Source: Emiliania huxleyi CCMP1516
Lineage: Eukaryota; Haptophyta; Isochrysidales; Noelaerhabdaceae
Direction of reading: 5' to 3'
DNA: 64,000 nucleotides
Assembly (NCBI RefSeq): GCF_000372725.1
Contig: NW_005198751.1
Coordinates: 629,177-693,176 of the forward strand
The translations under genes were made by a program, and so were the position numbers. Below the pieces are notes generated by a model, which worked only from the letters and a program-made list of their open reading frames with translations, searched no databases and was not told the DNA's origin. Of the stretch, positions 9,400 through 20,461 are shown one piece after another. How positions within the stretch are numbered: position 1 is the stretch's first letter; every line of letters begins with the position of its first letter.

Positions 9400-10530
9400 A
9401 TGGCCTCCCACGGATCGGCGCCCGCCTGTCTGGCCTCTCGCCTGAGCAGCTCGTCGCCTTCGTCGACGAGCAGGCGCCCCTCTGGAGCGCCACCGCGCTG
9501 CGCGTGGCGGAGGAGCACGCCGCACGGCTCGCGGAGCAGCCCGAGTGGGTGCTCTCCGAGGTCCTCCTCTCGCCGGACCTCGCCCCGCACACCCTCGCCC
9601 AGCTGCCGACCAAGGAGCACGCCGTCAAGGGGACGTGCCGCGCGTGGCGCCGCGGCTGGAAGGAGACGCTGAAGAAGCGCGAGAGGCCGCGCCTGCTCGT
9701 GTTCGGCGGCCACGACAGCGAGGGTAGGACTGTCAACTCGCTGGAGCGGTACGACCCGTCAACGAATGAGTGGGAGGAGGAGGCTGTGGCGCCGATGCCT
9801 TCGACACGAAGGTATGTCGGCACGGCGGTGCTCGAGGGCAAGCTCTACGCGGCGGGCGGCCAGAGCGAGGCCGACAACGGCGCAACTTCCAACCTGGTGG
9901 AGCGGTACGACTTTGCCACGAAAGCGTGGGAGGAGGTGGCGCCGATGGCGACGCCACGCAAGGCTCACAAAATGGCGGTGCTCGACGGCAAGCTGTACGC
10001 CGTGGGCGGGTACGACGACCACTACCTCACCTCGGTGGAGCGGTACGATCCGGCGGATTAATCACGCCGTGGCGGCTCTCGACGTCAAACTCTATGCTAT
10101 CCGCGGGTACGACGGTGGCTACCTCGCCTCGGTGGAGAGGTACGACCCGGCGACGAACGCGTGGGAGGCGGTGGCGCCGATGGCGACGGATCGGAGTCGT
10201 CACGCCGTGGCGGTGCTGGACGGCAAGCTGTACGCTGTGGGCGGGTACAACGATGACAACTTTAGCCACAGCTCAGTCGAGCGGTACGACCCGGCGACAA
10301 ACGCGTGGGAGGCGGTGGCGCCGATGGCGGAGGCTCGGCAGGCTCACGGCATGGCGGTGCTGGACGGCAAGCTGTACGCTGTGGGAGGCGTCAGCGCCGA
10401 CAACGACGACGACGACGACCCCGGCTGGCTCAGCTCGGTGGAGCGGTACGACCCGGCGCTGCACGCGTGGGAGGCGGGTACGCCCATCAGGTCGGCGCGT
10501 GCTGGCCATTGCATTGCCCTCCTGTGTTTC
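9400..10530 (+). pseudogene. F-box/kelch protein copy 1, frameshifted
   Basis: It resembles the intact copy at 58914 along most of its length: an F-box-like N-terminal region (LSPDLAPH-LAQLPT... CRAWRRGWKET) and kelch repeats of the type SVERYDPATNAWEAVAPM. Three faults: (1) one base is missing just after the ancestral ATG at 9400 (CCCACGGATCGG against CCCACCGCATCGG), so no ATG opens the frame; (2) a deletion at about 10055 joins YDPA to NHAV and shifts frame; (3) homology stops at about 10480, with an unrelated tail running to 10674. It is probably not translated as a kelch protein unless the assembly is wrong. Confidence 0.85.
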
Positions 10531-10674
10531 CAACCCCTCTCTGTGTGCGCGCGCTCCCCCGCGGCGGCCGACGGCGACGCCGCGAGAGCCAGTGCGCCTG
10601 CTTGGGATAGACTCTCGCCCCTCCTCTCTCTCACCCCTCGTACGGCTATGGGTGGTGGTCTGTTAACGAGTTAG

Positions 10675-11960
10675 ATATGACACAACCATCACTGCAACGA
10701 CTTGATAGCGACACACTGACGCATGAGGCATCTCGGACACAGACGGAGAATCTCTCTCTCAGACGGGATAGAAGCCGGCCACGAAAATCCATCGGCAGGA
10801 AATCGGAAGGACACGCCGGACATGCACAAGAGAGGACACCGCGTTGAGTGCCAGTCATGAGTGAGCGGCGGAATCAGAGCTCGGCCGATGGGTATAGCAC
10901 CCGAGAAAAGAGGGCAAAGGCGGCCAGCGCACACACGGCGAGCCCCACGAGTCTGACAGACAACCGGGAGTCCACACGAGCGCACGGATAGACGCCTTCC
11001 GCGTTGGCATGTGTCGGCAGGCTCGGACCGGCGCTCCGCCGCTGCAGCAGCTGGGAGAAGGAAGACATGGGCTCAACGGCGTCGCTCGTCGGCAACCTTC
11101 CTCCTAGCTAGTCGCGTTCGTGGCTTATTTTTTCTTTTTTTTGAGAGCGCCTTCGTTGTTAATAGTACAAACCCAATGGTCCTCTGCGAGCGGTCCTTCG
11201 CTGCAGTCACACACACGCACACGCCACGCCGCACCGCGCGCCCGCCCACCGCCCCGCCCAGGCGGGAAAGAGGTGGGGAGATGGGACAGCGAAGGAGGAG
11301 CACGAGCACGTATGGGAGGGTTCAGTAATGCGCCACGCTGCCCGGCGTCTCTCACTTTCCGGGACAGCCCCGCCCTTGTGAGGCAGGAAAGTGACGGCTA
11401 CCCCGTACGCGCCTGCCGCTCTACTCGTCGCCGACCGCCCATTCGCCCCTCCTCGTTCCCCCCTCGAATGCTCCGGACCCCGACAAGCCGCCCGACGTTG
11501 GGCCTCTGCCCCGCACGCTCCCGCCCCTCTGCCCCTCACACACACCCAGGCCCGACATGCACATACAAGACAAACCCGGCGTCCTGCTCTCAAAAGAAAA
11601 GAAAAAATGGGAAGGAGGAGACCAGCGGGGGAGACTCCCCGCCTATGCAACACCCCAGAGAGGGGCTGCCATCGCCGAAGCTGTGCCTAAGCATAACTCC
11701 CAAACCCGCAGCGGCCCGGGGGGCCTTGGGGGCAGCCTGCCGGACCGCTGTTGCACGGGGCTAAGCACCAGAAGGGGGATGGGCTATCGTCCGTGCTTCC
11801 CCTCTTTTCGTCAGAGTGGGACCTACGCCGCGCCGGGTAAGGGGCGCGCCCGGTCCTCGACGGAGCCGCGCGCCCCGAACGACCCAGGCGACGAGTAGTC
11901 GTCGTCGAACCTTCGGCATGTAGTCGCCCGTGGTTAGCGCCCCTCCTCCCTCGCCCGTCC
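10675..11960. other. intergenic
   Basis: No supported gene on either strand. Frames are short, shifted and Arg/Pro-rich as expected by chance in GC-rich DNA. A possible remnant (ALTTGDYMPKVRRRLLV, minus strand near 11930) may belong with the element remnant that follows. Confidence 0.55.
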
Positions 11961-12395
11961 CTACTCGTACTGCTCTCGAGGCGCCCGCGGCATCTCGCCG
12001 CCCATCTTCGGCCACGCGTTGTAGTCGAAGATGGCGGCGTTGCGCCTCGCGACGATGGCCGAGTGCACTTGCAGGAAGCGCTTGCGCTCGCTACTGACCC
12101 GCCATCGTTCGCTGTCGGAGGACGCCTTAGCGGCCTTGATGTCGAAGTTGGTGTTGAACCACGTCGCCGCCTCGTGCCCGATGCCGCCGCGCGTGCTCGC
12201 CGCCCACGTCATAAAGTCGCAGTTTTTGGCGTCGCACGCCGCTGCCTTGGCCTTCCGCTTCGTCTCCTCGGCGTAGTCGGTGGCTAGGCGCTTGCCGCTC
12301 GCCAGCGGGCGCAGCCTGTCATGGTGCACCGCGGTGACGCACGTTTTTCTTTTCTTATCTTTTCCTGAGCACTTCCTGAGCACTTCCCTGAACAC
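11961..12395 (-). pseudogene. possible retroelement-derived coding remnant
   Basis: A 144-codon frame on the minus strand with non-random composition: HHDRLRPLASGKRLATDYAE, KRKAKAAACDAKNCDFM, AATWFNTNFDIKAAKASS and VHSAIVARRNAAIFDYN. The style resembles the region after the polymerase domain of reverse-transcriptase-type elements in algal genomes, but there is no catalytic YxDD box, so this is a guess. No clear ATG context or splice sites. It sits beside a second mobile-element remnant and repeat arrays, which favours element origin over a cellular gene. Confidence 0.35.
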
Positions 12396-12469
12396 AGCAA
12401 CAACCCAACCTAGCCTAACCGCAAGTCAAGTCCGAACAGTGTCAAGCCCAGGCCTCTCAGTTCACGCCG

Positions 12470-12780
12470 GAATCGTGAACCGTGAACCGTGAACCAACTA
12501 TAGCCCCCGCCCCGAGTCCGTGAAGCCCGAACCGTGAACCGACTAGCCCCCACCCCGAGTCCGTGAACCGTGATCCGTGAACCGACTCCTCCCGCGACAC
12601 CCGCCGCGAACCGTGAACCGTGAACGAACCGAGTCTGGCGAACCGGCGGTGAACCGCCGGTTCGCGAACTGGGTTCGCGAACTGGTTCGTGAACCGCCCC
12701 CACCAAGTTCGCGCGGCGGTTCGCGAACTGGGTTCGCGAGAACTGGTTCGTGAACCGCCCCACCAAGTTCGCGCGGTTAT
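12470..12780. repeat. GTGAACC/TTCGCGAAC repeat array, left
   Basis: Degenerate tandem repeats of GAACCGTGAACC and of the palindrome GGTTCGCGAACTGG. A longer unit (GAACCGTGAACCGACTAGCC, then CCCACCCCGAGTCCGTGAAC) occurs twice here and once more at 13597-13665 in the same orientation, so the two arrays flank the transposase-like remnant as direct repeats. Confidence 0.75.
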
Positions 12781-12827
12781 CAACTAATTCTAACCGCGAA
12801 CGACTGCGAATCAAACTCGATGGAGAC

Positions 12828-13326
12828 CTACTTGCCGGGCTCATAGTCCTTCTCGAGTGCTTGCGCATGCACTCCAATGAAGGCGCGCGGTTCATGCGGA
12901 GAATCACCACACCATCGAGTACTCCTCCGCGTTGAGACTGAGGCGGTAACGGTGCACCACCTGCTTGTCGCAGAAAGACTCGGCCATGAGGGCGCCGATC
13001 TGGCCGGTCGAGCAGCTCCCGCCATCCCCGGGAGGAATTAAGCCAAACCGTGGCTGCTTCTCAAGGTCGCGGTAAATCCGTCCCATGTCCAGGTGAAGCT
13101 GGTCGATGAGGTCGTCTTGAGGATCGAAGTCGTACTTGTCGTTCTCCTGTGAACAAGCGCGATATGAGTTCGAAAGTAAAATCCGTAAGTTGTCGGCGTC
13201 GGAGGAGCGTGGGCGGCAACTGTATGTTAGAGCTGAGGGGCGACAGACGGCCGGCGGGCAGAGGCACAGGCTGTGGCACAGGTAGCCCATCATCTCGTCG
13301 AACTCCCCTCGAGGAACTCCCGCCAC
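12828..13326 (-). pseudogene. transposase-like remnant, frameshifted
   Basis: A coding-like minus-strand stretch reads FDEMMGYLCHS, then ENDKYDFDPQDDLID, GQIGALMAESFCDKQVV, RYRLSLNAEEYSMV and, after a one-base shift, VILRMNRAPSLECMRKH. The C-terminal pattern (ALMAESFC... then a SLxxEE...VLRMN block) looks like the dimerisation end of hAT-type transposases. The zinc finger and catalytic core are absent, one intron-like gap lies at about 13150-13260, and the frame is broken near 12910. GTGAACC repeat arrays flank it on both sides. I regard this as a dead element end, with modest confidence in the superfamily. Confidence 0.4.
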
Positions 13327-13374
13327 TTTGTTCCGGCTTTTCGCCGCGCCTTCGAATTTCTGGGTCTCGGTTCA

Positions 13375-13672
13375 CGGGTGTGGTTCGCGAACTGTGGTTC
13401 GCGAACTGTGTCGGTGTGTAAGAGGTGTGAAAGTAAAGCTTGGTTCATGAACTAGTTCAGTGATTCACCCTCGTGCCTCGAACGAACCGACCGTGAGGAA
13501 CTCTGAACCGTGAACTCGAACCGAGGTCCGAGCAGGACAAAAGGGCGAACCGCGAACGAACCGTGAACGAAGGGAGAACCAGGCGGGGCGGCGTCGGGCC
13601 GAACCGTGAACCGTGAACAGACTAGCACCCACCCGAGTCCGTGAACCGCGAACCGTGAACCGCGAACAGTTG
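13375..13672. repeat. GTGAACC/TTCGCGAAC repeat array, right
   Basis: Continues the repeat type of 12470-12780: TGGTTCGCGAACTG twice near 13380-13410, then GAACCGTGAAC-type units to 13672, where a coding exon begins. Confidence 0.75.
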
Positions 13673-13711
13673 TAAAAGGCCTGCTCGGCCGTGGCTTCTT
13701 CAGCCCGCGCG

Positions 13712-16021
13712 ATGGCCGACTCGTCGTGTCTGCTCGAGTGGCACCCGTACGCCAAGGACCGGACGATGGGCCTCAACCACCAGCTCGCGTCGCTCTCCTG
13801 CGCGCTGGCCGAGGCGCACCACCTCGGCCGCACCCTCGTGCTTCCGCCCAGCATGTGCCTCTTCGGGCTGCACACCGAGCGCTGGTCGGGCTCCGACGCT
13901 CCTGGCGGACGGTGCGTGCCGATGGGCGACCTGTTCGACCTCGAGCTTCTCTCGCGGCTCGTCCCGGTGGTGCTCGGCCCGATTGAGAACCGGACCTCGC
14001 CGCAGCAGCTGCGCGGCGCGGTCGACGTGCGGCGCGGCCTCAAATCGGCAGAGGTGGCGAGCCAGCACCCGTGCGCGAGGGCGCCGGTGGTGCGGCGGCG
14101 CGTGGACAACTTTTGGTTCACGATGTGCTCGAAGCGCATCGCCGACTCAGACTCCATCATGGGCGCGCTGCACGCCGCGCTCGGCTCTCCTCCGTCCGCA
14201 AAGAGGCGAGAGCCGGGCACCGTAGGCGTCCCCTCCCTCGACCCCTCGGCCGGCTCTCGCACGCCGCCCCCTCCGCCCCTCCCCAGGCCGCTCAACGTCC
14301 TCCTCCGCTCGGGCCTCTTCTACTCTCAGCGCATCAAGCGCGCGGTCCGCGCCGTGCAGCGCTCCATCGGAGGCGCGTCCGGCAGATGGGATCCGGCAGA
14401 CTCGGATTCCTTGCGCGCGCTGTCCCGTGAGAGGGGAGCGAGACTCTCCTCTCCTTCCCCTCGCATCACACCGCTGCCTCGTGACGGAGAGCAGACCCTC
14501 TGTTCTCTTGCGCCCGCACTCTCTTCTCGTGCGCCCGCACCACCACACCACTGCCCGCATGTGCATGTGGAGGCGGGGTCCCTTACCCCACTGGTGTGAA
14601 CAGCCCCCGTCCCCATACTGCACACCCGGCGCCTATGGATGCTCGCCCGGGCACCTCTCGCCCACTCTGCCCCGCAGGCGAGTACTACTCGGTGCACGTG
14701 CGCCGCTCCGACAAGCTCACCGCGTGCGACGTCAGGCAACAGCAGGCCGAGCAGCGCTCGCGCGGCCAGCTCGACTACGTCGAGCCTCCGAAGGACGTGA
14801 GGGTCGTCGGCGAGTGCAAGGTGCGCGACCAGCTGACGCGCCCCGAGGGACTGCGCCACGCGCTCTCTCTCTGGTTCCCGGAGCAGAGCCGCGTCTACAT
14901 CGGCAGCACCGAGCGGCCAGACTTCTTTGCGCCGCTGCGCTCGTCGTTCCGGCTCTACTTTGCCGAGGACTTTGGGCGCGCGCTCGCGAACGTGAGCAAC
15001 AACTACGAGCTCTACGCCGTCGAGACGCTCCTCTTCTTCGGCTCGAGCGGCACCGTCGAGACGCTCGGCTACGCCGCCTCGTGGGTGCAGGACGCCTGCT
15101 TCCCGGCGGCGAGGCTGCGGGCCGAGTCTCGCTCAGGCCGGCGGGCGGCGAGGATGCTGCCGCGCCACGCCAACGGGAGCGGCGGTGTGCGAGTCGAGTG
15201 CGTCGACCGGTTCGGCCTGGTTGCCAACGGAGTGCGGTGCGCGCCGCCCTCTGCTGCCCGCGGGCAGGCGGGCGTACCTTCGGGGCGTGTCCGCTCGTCC
15301 TGACGGCTCCTGCTCCCGCGCGTGCAGGTACGGCCCCGCTTGCGTGGACAACCCGCCGTGCGGCAAGGCGATGCCCCCCTCCCCCCTGTGCCGCAGCCGC
15401 GAGGTGTGAACAGCGTCTCTTCACAGCACGGAGCGTGGACAGGCGATGTCCCTCGTTCCGCAGCCGCAAGGCTGCGGGAGGATGGCGAGCGGGTCGAGGG
15501 CGGCGGGGCGGGCGGCGGGGGGCGAGTGCGTTCTCTCGGCGCCGGGGCGGGGCTGGCGGCGGCAGTGGTCAAACACGTCGCTGGAGGAGGCTGGGCGGAG
15601 CCGGGCATCGGTGTGGGGTGGGCGGGGGGCCGGCGGCAGGGGCAGCAGGGGCAGCTTGGGCAGGGGCAGCGGCCGCCGCGGCGGCGGCGGCGGAGGCGGG
15701 AAGAGCGGCGGCGGCGGCGGGAAGAGCGGCGGCGGCGGCGGGAAGAGCGTCTCTGCCCTGCAGCGGCGCGCGCTCGAGTAGTGGCCCGCAAGGAGGGGAG
15801 CCTCTCACGCCCCCCTTCCCCCCCCGCGTGAGGGCAGGAGAGTGCTCGAGCTGGAGGCGCTGCTCGCTCGGAGAGAGCTCGACCTCACCCGCTACAAGAA
15901 CCGGCTGCGCGAGCAAGAGATGGCGGCGACGCTGGCCCAGAGGGAGGCTGCCGCGTCGGAGGGCTCGCGGTGGAGGAGGATCGGCGGCGGGGAGGAGCAG
16001 CCGGCCCCGAGCACGAGGTAG
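13712..16021 (+). CDS. O-fucosyltransferase-like glycosyltransferase with coiled-coil tail
   Basis: Exon 1 (13712-14381) carries GLNHQLASLSCALAEAHHLG and LGRTLVLPPSMCLFG, the N-terminal nucleotide-sugar-fold pattern of O-fucosyltransferase-like proteins. A GC-AG intron (14382-14677) leads in frame to G-EYYSVHVRRSDKLTACD, containing the HxRRxD motif expected to contact GDP-sugar, then YIGSTERPDFFAPL and VETLGYAASW. An intron at 15237-15327 leads to RYGPACVDNPPCGK. The 3' part is Gly/Lys/Arg-rich (three GGGGGKS units at about 15690-15750), then a final coiled-coil exon (LELEALLARRELDLTRYKNR) ending at 16021. It probably works in the secretory pathway, but no signal peptide is visible; the true start may lie in an upstream exon. 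The coiled coil could belong to a separate gene. Confidence 0.6.
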
Positions 16022-16567
16022 GTGCCGTAACATCCGACCCCGATCACCTCTCTTCCCATACTCCCCTTCCACATTTCCACCTCACGTCGAGGCGGCGGGG
16101 CGGCGCACCGCGGGCTGAGGACCCCCCGCTCCCCCTGTTTCGTGTTTGCCGAGTCTCGAAATAAATAAATAAAACGCGGTCAAACAGCAAAAAAACAGAA
16201 ACACTCTGAGACGAGATCAGATGGGCGATTTAGGGACATTGTCCCCGCCCTGCACGATTTTGGTGTGAGGGATCTTCGAATCCGTCCCCCTCACCCCTCG
16301 TCACAACCCGACGCCACGCAGAGATGAGAGAAGAGAGTTCCCCACACGGCCACAGCGTGTTTGCACCGAGCCACCGACCTTAGTTTTTTGCTTCGAGTGG
16401 CGTCATTTTATTAGACAGCTTTTGTGAAGTGGGAAGACTGAGGGAGAAGCCAGTCCGAGAACATAGTGAGACTAACCACTAAGAGTTGCCGCCGCTGAGC
16501 GGTGAGACTGGGAGAGTCGGTGTCCGCCCTCACTCACCTGCCCCCCTAGAGCTGGAAGCTGCCCCCC
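16022..16567. other. intergenic
   Basis: Nothing supported. Contains (AAAT)n-like sequence near 16160 and 3' ends of the flanking convergent genes. Confidence 0.6.
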
Positions 16568-17371
16568 TCACCGGAGCAGGAAGCGCTCGCCCGCCCAACA
16601 GCCGAGCCCAAGCCCGATCAGCGCGCCGTACAGCTTCAGCCACGAGCCGTCCCTCCAGACCGTGTCGAGGACCGGGTAGGGGGGCACGCCCCTCGCCCAC
16701 CAGCAGACCCGGTGGCTCCACCACACGTACAAGCAGCCGTACCCGACCACGAGGAGCAGGGACGGACCTGCCGGCAGCAGTGGAGGCAGCTCGCCCGAGT
16801 AGAGCGCGACCTCGAGCGGCACAATGAGCGGCATCGCCGTGTGCTGCACCTGGCGACGGGGTGGTGCTGCTGAGCAGAGCCCACCTGCCCTGCGGAGACG
16901 CTGGCCGACCACCTGCAGCAGAGCGTGGACGGCTGCCTGCGGCATGCGAAGAGAGGGCCGCAGCAGGAGGTTCACGGCGCTCTCCGCCGCAGCGTCGTCG
17001 GCGGGAAAGTCGCCCCGCGGGAACATATGCCACGGGTTCGCCACGGCGAGTGCCCAGAAGCCAATGCCAACCACGCACCCCGCCGGCCCGAGGACCTCGC
17101 GCAGCGCCCCGGCCATGCCGCGCCGGCCGAGGCAGGCGGCGGCGAGGTAGGCGGCGGCAAGGCAGTGGGTACAAACGGTGAGATGCTGGAACGACGATGT
17201 AAGTCGCATCAACCGGTACGGTAGCCCTTTCCTCAGCGCCGCTTCATCGCCCTGCTTGCGGCTGGGCGGGAGCATGCGCCGGTCCTCCGGGATCAACGCA
17301 AGGAGGAAATAGAGGCACCCGATCGGGCCGTGGAGGGCGAGATTGGCAGCCCAGAAGTTGGAGAGGGGCAT
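16568..17371 (-). CDS. AIG1/FAR-17a-like multi-pass membrane protein
   Basis: Starts MPLSNFWAANLALHGPIGCL at 17371. It has about six hydrophobic segments and the family landmarks: SSFQHLTVCTHCLAAAYLAA near residue 65, VQHTAMPLIVPLEV near 180, and the C-terminal YVWWSH...GVPPYPVLD. AIG1-type proteins are threonine hydrolases of fatty acid esters of hydroxy fatty acids, using a Thr in an early helix and a His in the HT motif; both kinds of residue are present. The block MPQAAVHALLQ...PRRQ just before VQHTAM is Arg-rich and out of character and looks like a retained intron ending CCAG|GTGCAGCAC. A 216-bp gap separates it from the divergent UbiA gene. Confidence 0.65.
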   Translation of the reverse strand: MPLSNFWAANLALHGPIGCLYFLLALIPEDRRMLPPSRKQGDEAALRKGLPYRLMRLTSSFQHLTVCTHCLAAAYLAAACLGRRGMAGALREVLGPAGCVVGIGFWALAVANPWHMFPRGDFPADDAAAESAVNLLLRPSLRMPQAAVHALLQVVGQRLRRAGGLCSAAPPRRQVQHTAMPLIVPLEVALYSGELPPLLPAGPSLLLVVGYGCLYVWWSHRVCWWARGVPPYPVLDTVWRDGSWLKLYGALIGLGLGCWAGERFLLR

Positions 17372-17587
17372 AGCTGTTGAGCGCTGTCAGGCATCGTCCC
17401 GGCCTGGTGGTCCGGCCGACCGCCGAACTAGAAACCCGTCGTCTACATCGAAAACCCTACTCCACCTTCGGGGAAAAGCTATATACGCTGAAAATCTACG
17501 AAGAGTTCAACTTGCCCCACCGAAGAAAAAAAGAAAACTCCGGCGGCCGACCGACCTCCACCTCTCTTAGTCCCCTCGAGGTTCCGC

Positions 17588-18544
17588 ATGGCCGTCACCG
17601 TCACGCTCGCTGCTACACTGTCCCTCCTCGGGCCGCGCGTTCGGCCCAGCCGACGCCGCGCCGCCGTGGCGTCGTCATCCGCAACCGGCGAGCTGCGCGG
17701 CCTCCTGCAGATGGCGCGGCTAAAGAATGTGCCGATGGGCGCGGCGCTGGTGGCGTTCGGAGCATACGGCGCTCGGCACGCTCCGCCGCGCCCGCCGACG
17801 ATGGTGGCGTCGCAGCTGGTGCTCGGTGTCGCGACCACCACCATCGTGACCACTGGCTCGATGCTCATCAACGACTACCACGACTGGCGCGGCGGCGTGG
17901 ACACGGCAGAGACCAAGCCGGGCCGGCCGCTTGTGACGGGCGAGGTGCGGCCAGAGACGGTCAAGCTTGTCCTCAAGTGGGGGTACGCGCTCCACCTGAC
18001 GCTGCTCTGCCTCGTCGAGCCCGCCGCCCTCCGCCTGCTCGTGCTCGCAAACACGCTGCTCACCTACCTCTACTCGGTGCACCTCAAGCCCGTCACTGGC
18101 GTGAAGAATGCAGTTTGCGCCGGCATCATCTCGATGGCGCTCGGGCTCGGCGCCGTCGCGCGCGCCGCGGGCGACGGCCTGCACCCGCTCCGCGCCGTCT
18201 GGCGCCCGCTCGCCGCCGTGGCGGGCCTCATCTGGCACCGCGAGGTCCTGATGGACATCGAGGATGTGGAGGGCGACGCGGCGGCGGGAGTGCGCACGCT
18301 CCCCGTCGCCCTCGGCGTGGGCGCGGCGGCGAGGCTCGCGCTCGCCCCACTACTCGCCGCCGCCGCCGCCGCCGCTTCTGCCGGCGGAGCTCGAGGCGCC
18401 CTCGCCTCGAGCTCGCTGCTGCTGACCGGTGCCCTCGCGGTGCGGGCGCAGCTCGGCGGCTTTGCGCCCGCGCTCCTCACCCAGGCCATCGAGCTGTCGC
18501 CCTTCCTGCTGCTGGTCGCGCTGTCCGCGCTGACGTCCGCATGA
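17588..18544 (+). CDS. UbiA-family prenyltransferase, 318 aa
   Basis: A single-exon membrane protein with both Asp-rich motifs of UbiA enzymes: NDYHDWRGGVDTAETKPGRP (residues about 97-116, NDxxDxxxD) and DIEDVEGDAAAGVRTLPV (about 222-239, DxxDxxxD). These bind the Mg-prenyl diphosphate that is transferred to an aromatic or chlorin acceptor. Eight or nine helices are visible, and the length is normal for the family. The N terminus (VTLAATLSLLGPRVRPSRRR) is a possible plastid leader. Candidate roles are homogentisate, chlorophyll or quinone prenylation; the KPGRPLVTGEV context fits plastid members, but the substrate cannot be read from sequence. Divergent from the AIG1-like gene. Confidence 0.88.
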   Translation: MAVTVTLAATLSLLGPRVRPSRRRAAVASSSATGELRGLLQMARLKNVPMGAALVAFGAYGARHAPPRPPTMVASQLVLGVATTTIVTTGSMLINDYHDWRGGVDTAETKPGRPLVTGEVRPETVKLVLKWGYALHLTLLCLVEPAALRLLVLANTLLTYLYSVHLKPVTGVKNAVCAGIISMALGLGAVARAAGDGLHPLRAVWRPLAAVAGLIWHREVLMDIEDVEGDAAAGVRTLPVALGVGAAARLALAPLLAAAAAAASAGGARGALASSSLLLTGALAVRAQLGGFAPALLTQAIELSPFLLLVALSALTSA

Positions 18545-18726
18545 GCCGGAGTCTAGAGAGCGCGCGGCGTCCTACAAATGTTTTTATCGTGTGGAGCATG
18601 ATAGTTGATTATTGATGAAGTGTATTTTGCATGGGGCATGACCTTAGCCCCTTTATCTTTACTTATACGACGAAAAGCGGCTGTGTCCCGGGACCTGGCC
18701 TCTCTCGACCGCTATACGACCACACT

Positions 18727-19896
18727 CTACAGCACGGCAACGCAAGGGGAGTGCCGTGCCGTCACCATCGGCGCCACCTCCTCCCAAGCGTTTGTGGCCG
18801 GGTCATACCGCTCTACCGTCCTGCTGATCACGCCCTCGTCCTCCTCGTCCGCCTCGTCCTCGTTCTCGCCGCCCAGAGCATACAGCTTGCCGTCGAGCAC
18901 CGCCACGCCGACAGCAGCCCGCGCCGCCGCCATCGGCGCGACCTCCTCCCACGCATTCGTCACCGGGTCGTACCGCTCCACCGAGCTGAGGAAGTAGCCG
19001 TCGTCGTCGTTGCCGCCCACAGCATAAAGCTTGCCGTCGAGCACCGCCACGCCAGGCCTGCTCCGCTCCACCGCCATCGGCGCCACCGCCTCCCACGCGT
19101 TCAACGCGGGATCGTACCGCTCGACCGAGCTGAGGGAGGCGCCATTGCTGCGCCCACCCACAGCGTACAGCTGGCCGTCGAGCGCCGCCACGGCGTGATA
19201 ATTCCGCGCCGACGGCAGCAGCGCCACCGCCTCCCACGCGTTCGTCGCCGGGTCGTACTGCTCGACCGAGCTGAGGTGGCCGTCGTCGTCGTTCTTGCCG
19301 CCCACAGCGTACAGCTTGCCGTCGAGCACCGCCACGGCGTGAGTCTCGTGTGGTGTCGCCAGCGGCGCCACCGCCTTCCACGACTTCGTAGCCAAGTCGT
19401 ACCGCTCCACCAGGTTGGAAGTTGCGCCGCTGGCCCATCCGCCCGCAGCGTAGAGCTTGCCGTCGAGCACCGCCGTGCCGACAACTAGTCGTGCCGTCGG
19501 CATCGGCGCCACAGCCTCCTCCTCCCATTCGTTCGTTGACGGGTCGTACCGCTCCACCGAGGTAACAGTCCAACCCCCGCTGTCGTGGCCGCAAAACACG
19601 AGCAGGCGCGGCCTCTCGCGCTTCTTCAGCGTCTCCTTCCAGCCGCGGCGCCACGCGCGGCACGTCCCCTTGACGGCGTGCGCCGTGGTCGGCAGCTGGG
19701 CGAGGATGTGCGGGGCGAGGTCCGGCGAGAGGAGGACCTCGGAGAGCACCCACTCGGGCTCCACGAGCCGTGCGGCGTGCTCCTCCGCCACGCGCATTGC
19801 GGCGGCGCTCCAGAGAGGCGCCTGCTCGTCGATGAAGGCGACGAGCTGCTCTGGCGAGAGGCCAGACAGGCGGGGGCCGATGCGGTGGGAGGCCAC
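18727..19896 (-). pseudogene. F-box/kelch protein copy 2, start codon lost
   Basis: A full-length 389-codon frame: F-box-like N terminus (SPDLAPHILAQLPT...CRAWRRGWKET, residues about 57-91) and six kelch repeats forming a beta-propeller. The only visible defects are at the ends. The codon matching the ATG of the intact copy is GTG (19894-19896), and the C terminus stops at VAVL. The next in-frame ATG is at residue 33, which would still keep the F-box and propeller. It could be a recently silenced gene or one using that later start. With 19946-20262 it is an inverted copy of the 8.7-10.5 kb locus. Confidence 0.75.
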
Positions 19897-19945
19897 CGTT
19901 TTTTCTTTTTCAGAAAAACAGAAGTTTCAAAGAGAAAAACAATCG

Positions 19946-20262
19946 TTGGCGCGCCGCTTCCTCCTCTGTCTGCTTTGCTCAACCTCTACCGCGCATGCGC
20001 TCACGCCATCCTTTGTTTGCGCCAAGGCCCAAGCGCACGGCCCATCGAGCTCGCCACGCACGCGCAGCGCTTTCCAGCTGCTGCATCCGCTGCTTTCGTG
20101 CAGCCGCCGCGGCGAGCCCTTTTCCAGCAGACTGCGGCCCTACGGCTACGCGTACAAACAGTCTGGTGCAGCGCGTCGCCAGGTCCCGACAACGAACGGC
20201 TGATCAAGCTGCTCGTCAGCATACTCATCGACCTCGTTGGCGTCGCCAGCTATGCGGTGCCG
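19946..20262 (+). pseudogene. truncated copy of the plastid membrane protein
   Basis: Matches the gene at 8724-9305 from the signal peptide (RRFLLCLLCSTSTAHALTPS) to GVASYAVPL, then homology stops abruptly at 20262. The start codon is TTG instead of ATG. Small insertions (TTTG and GGCCCA region, about 20020-20035) shift the frame after the signal peptide. The second half, with the conserved FAEEVLPGLD block, is missing. Divergent from kelch copy 2, as in the parent locus. Confidence 0.88.
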
Positions 20263-20461
20263 CTCGAAATGTGGTTCCATCAAAAGATTTTTTCGGCAAT
20301 GGCGCGGGGAGCTATCCTAGTCGAGTAGGTGTGTTGTTTGTTTTTCGGTGGAACAGGCCCGCTGGAGGCGGCAAGGCATGATGGCAGTCGTCGGGGCAGC
20401 GCATGCGCTGCAGCCGATCGAGGAGCCCGAGCACGCGAGCACTCGTGTTCTCTCTACTAGA

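Noticed and set aside
15690..15752. Three GGGGGKS units resembling Walker A P-loops
   Set aside because: They are a 21-bp tandem repeat in a low-complexity Gly/Lys/Arg region with no other ATPase motif.
18631..19488. Long frames antisense to the kelch genes (VVPLHRAE-type repeats)
   Set aside because: They mirror the kelch repeats on the other strand; the sense frame has the conserved propeller motifs. The same applies at 9759-10533, 44200-46185 and 59679-60107.
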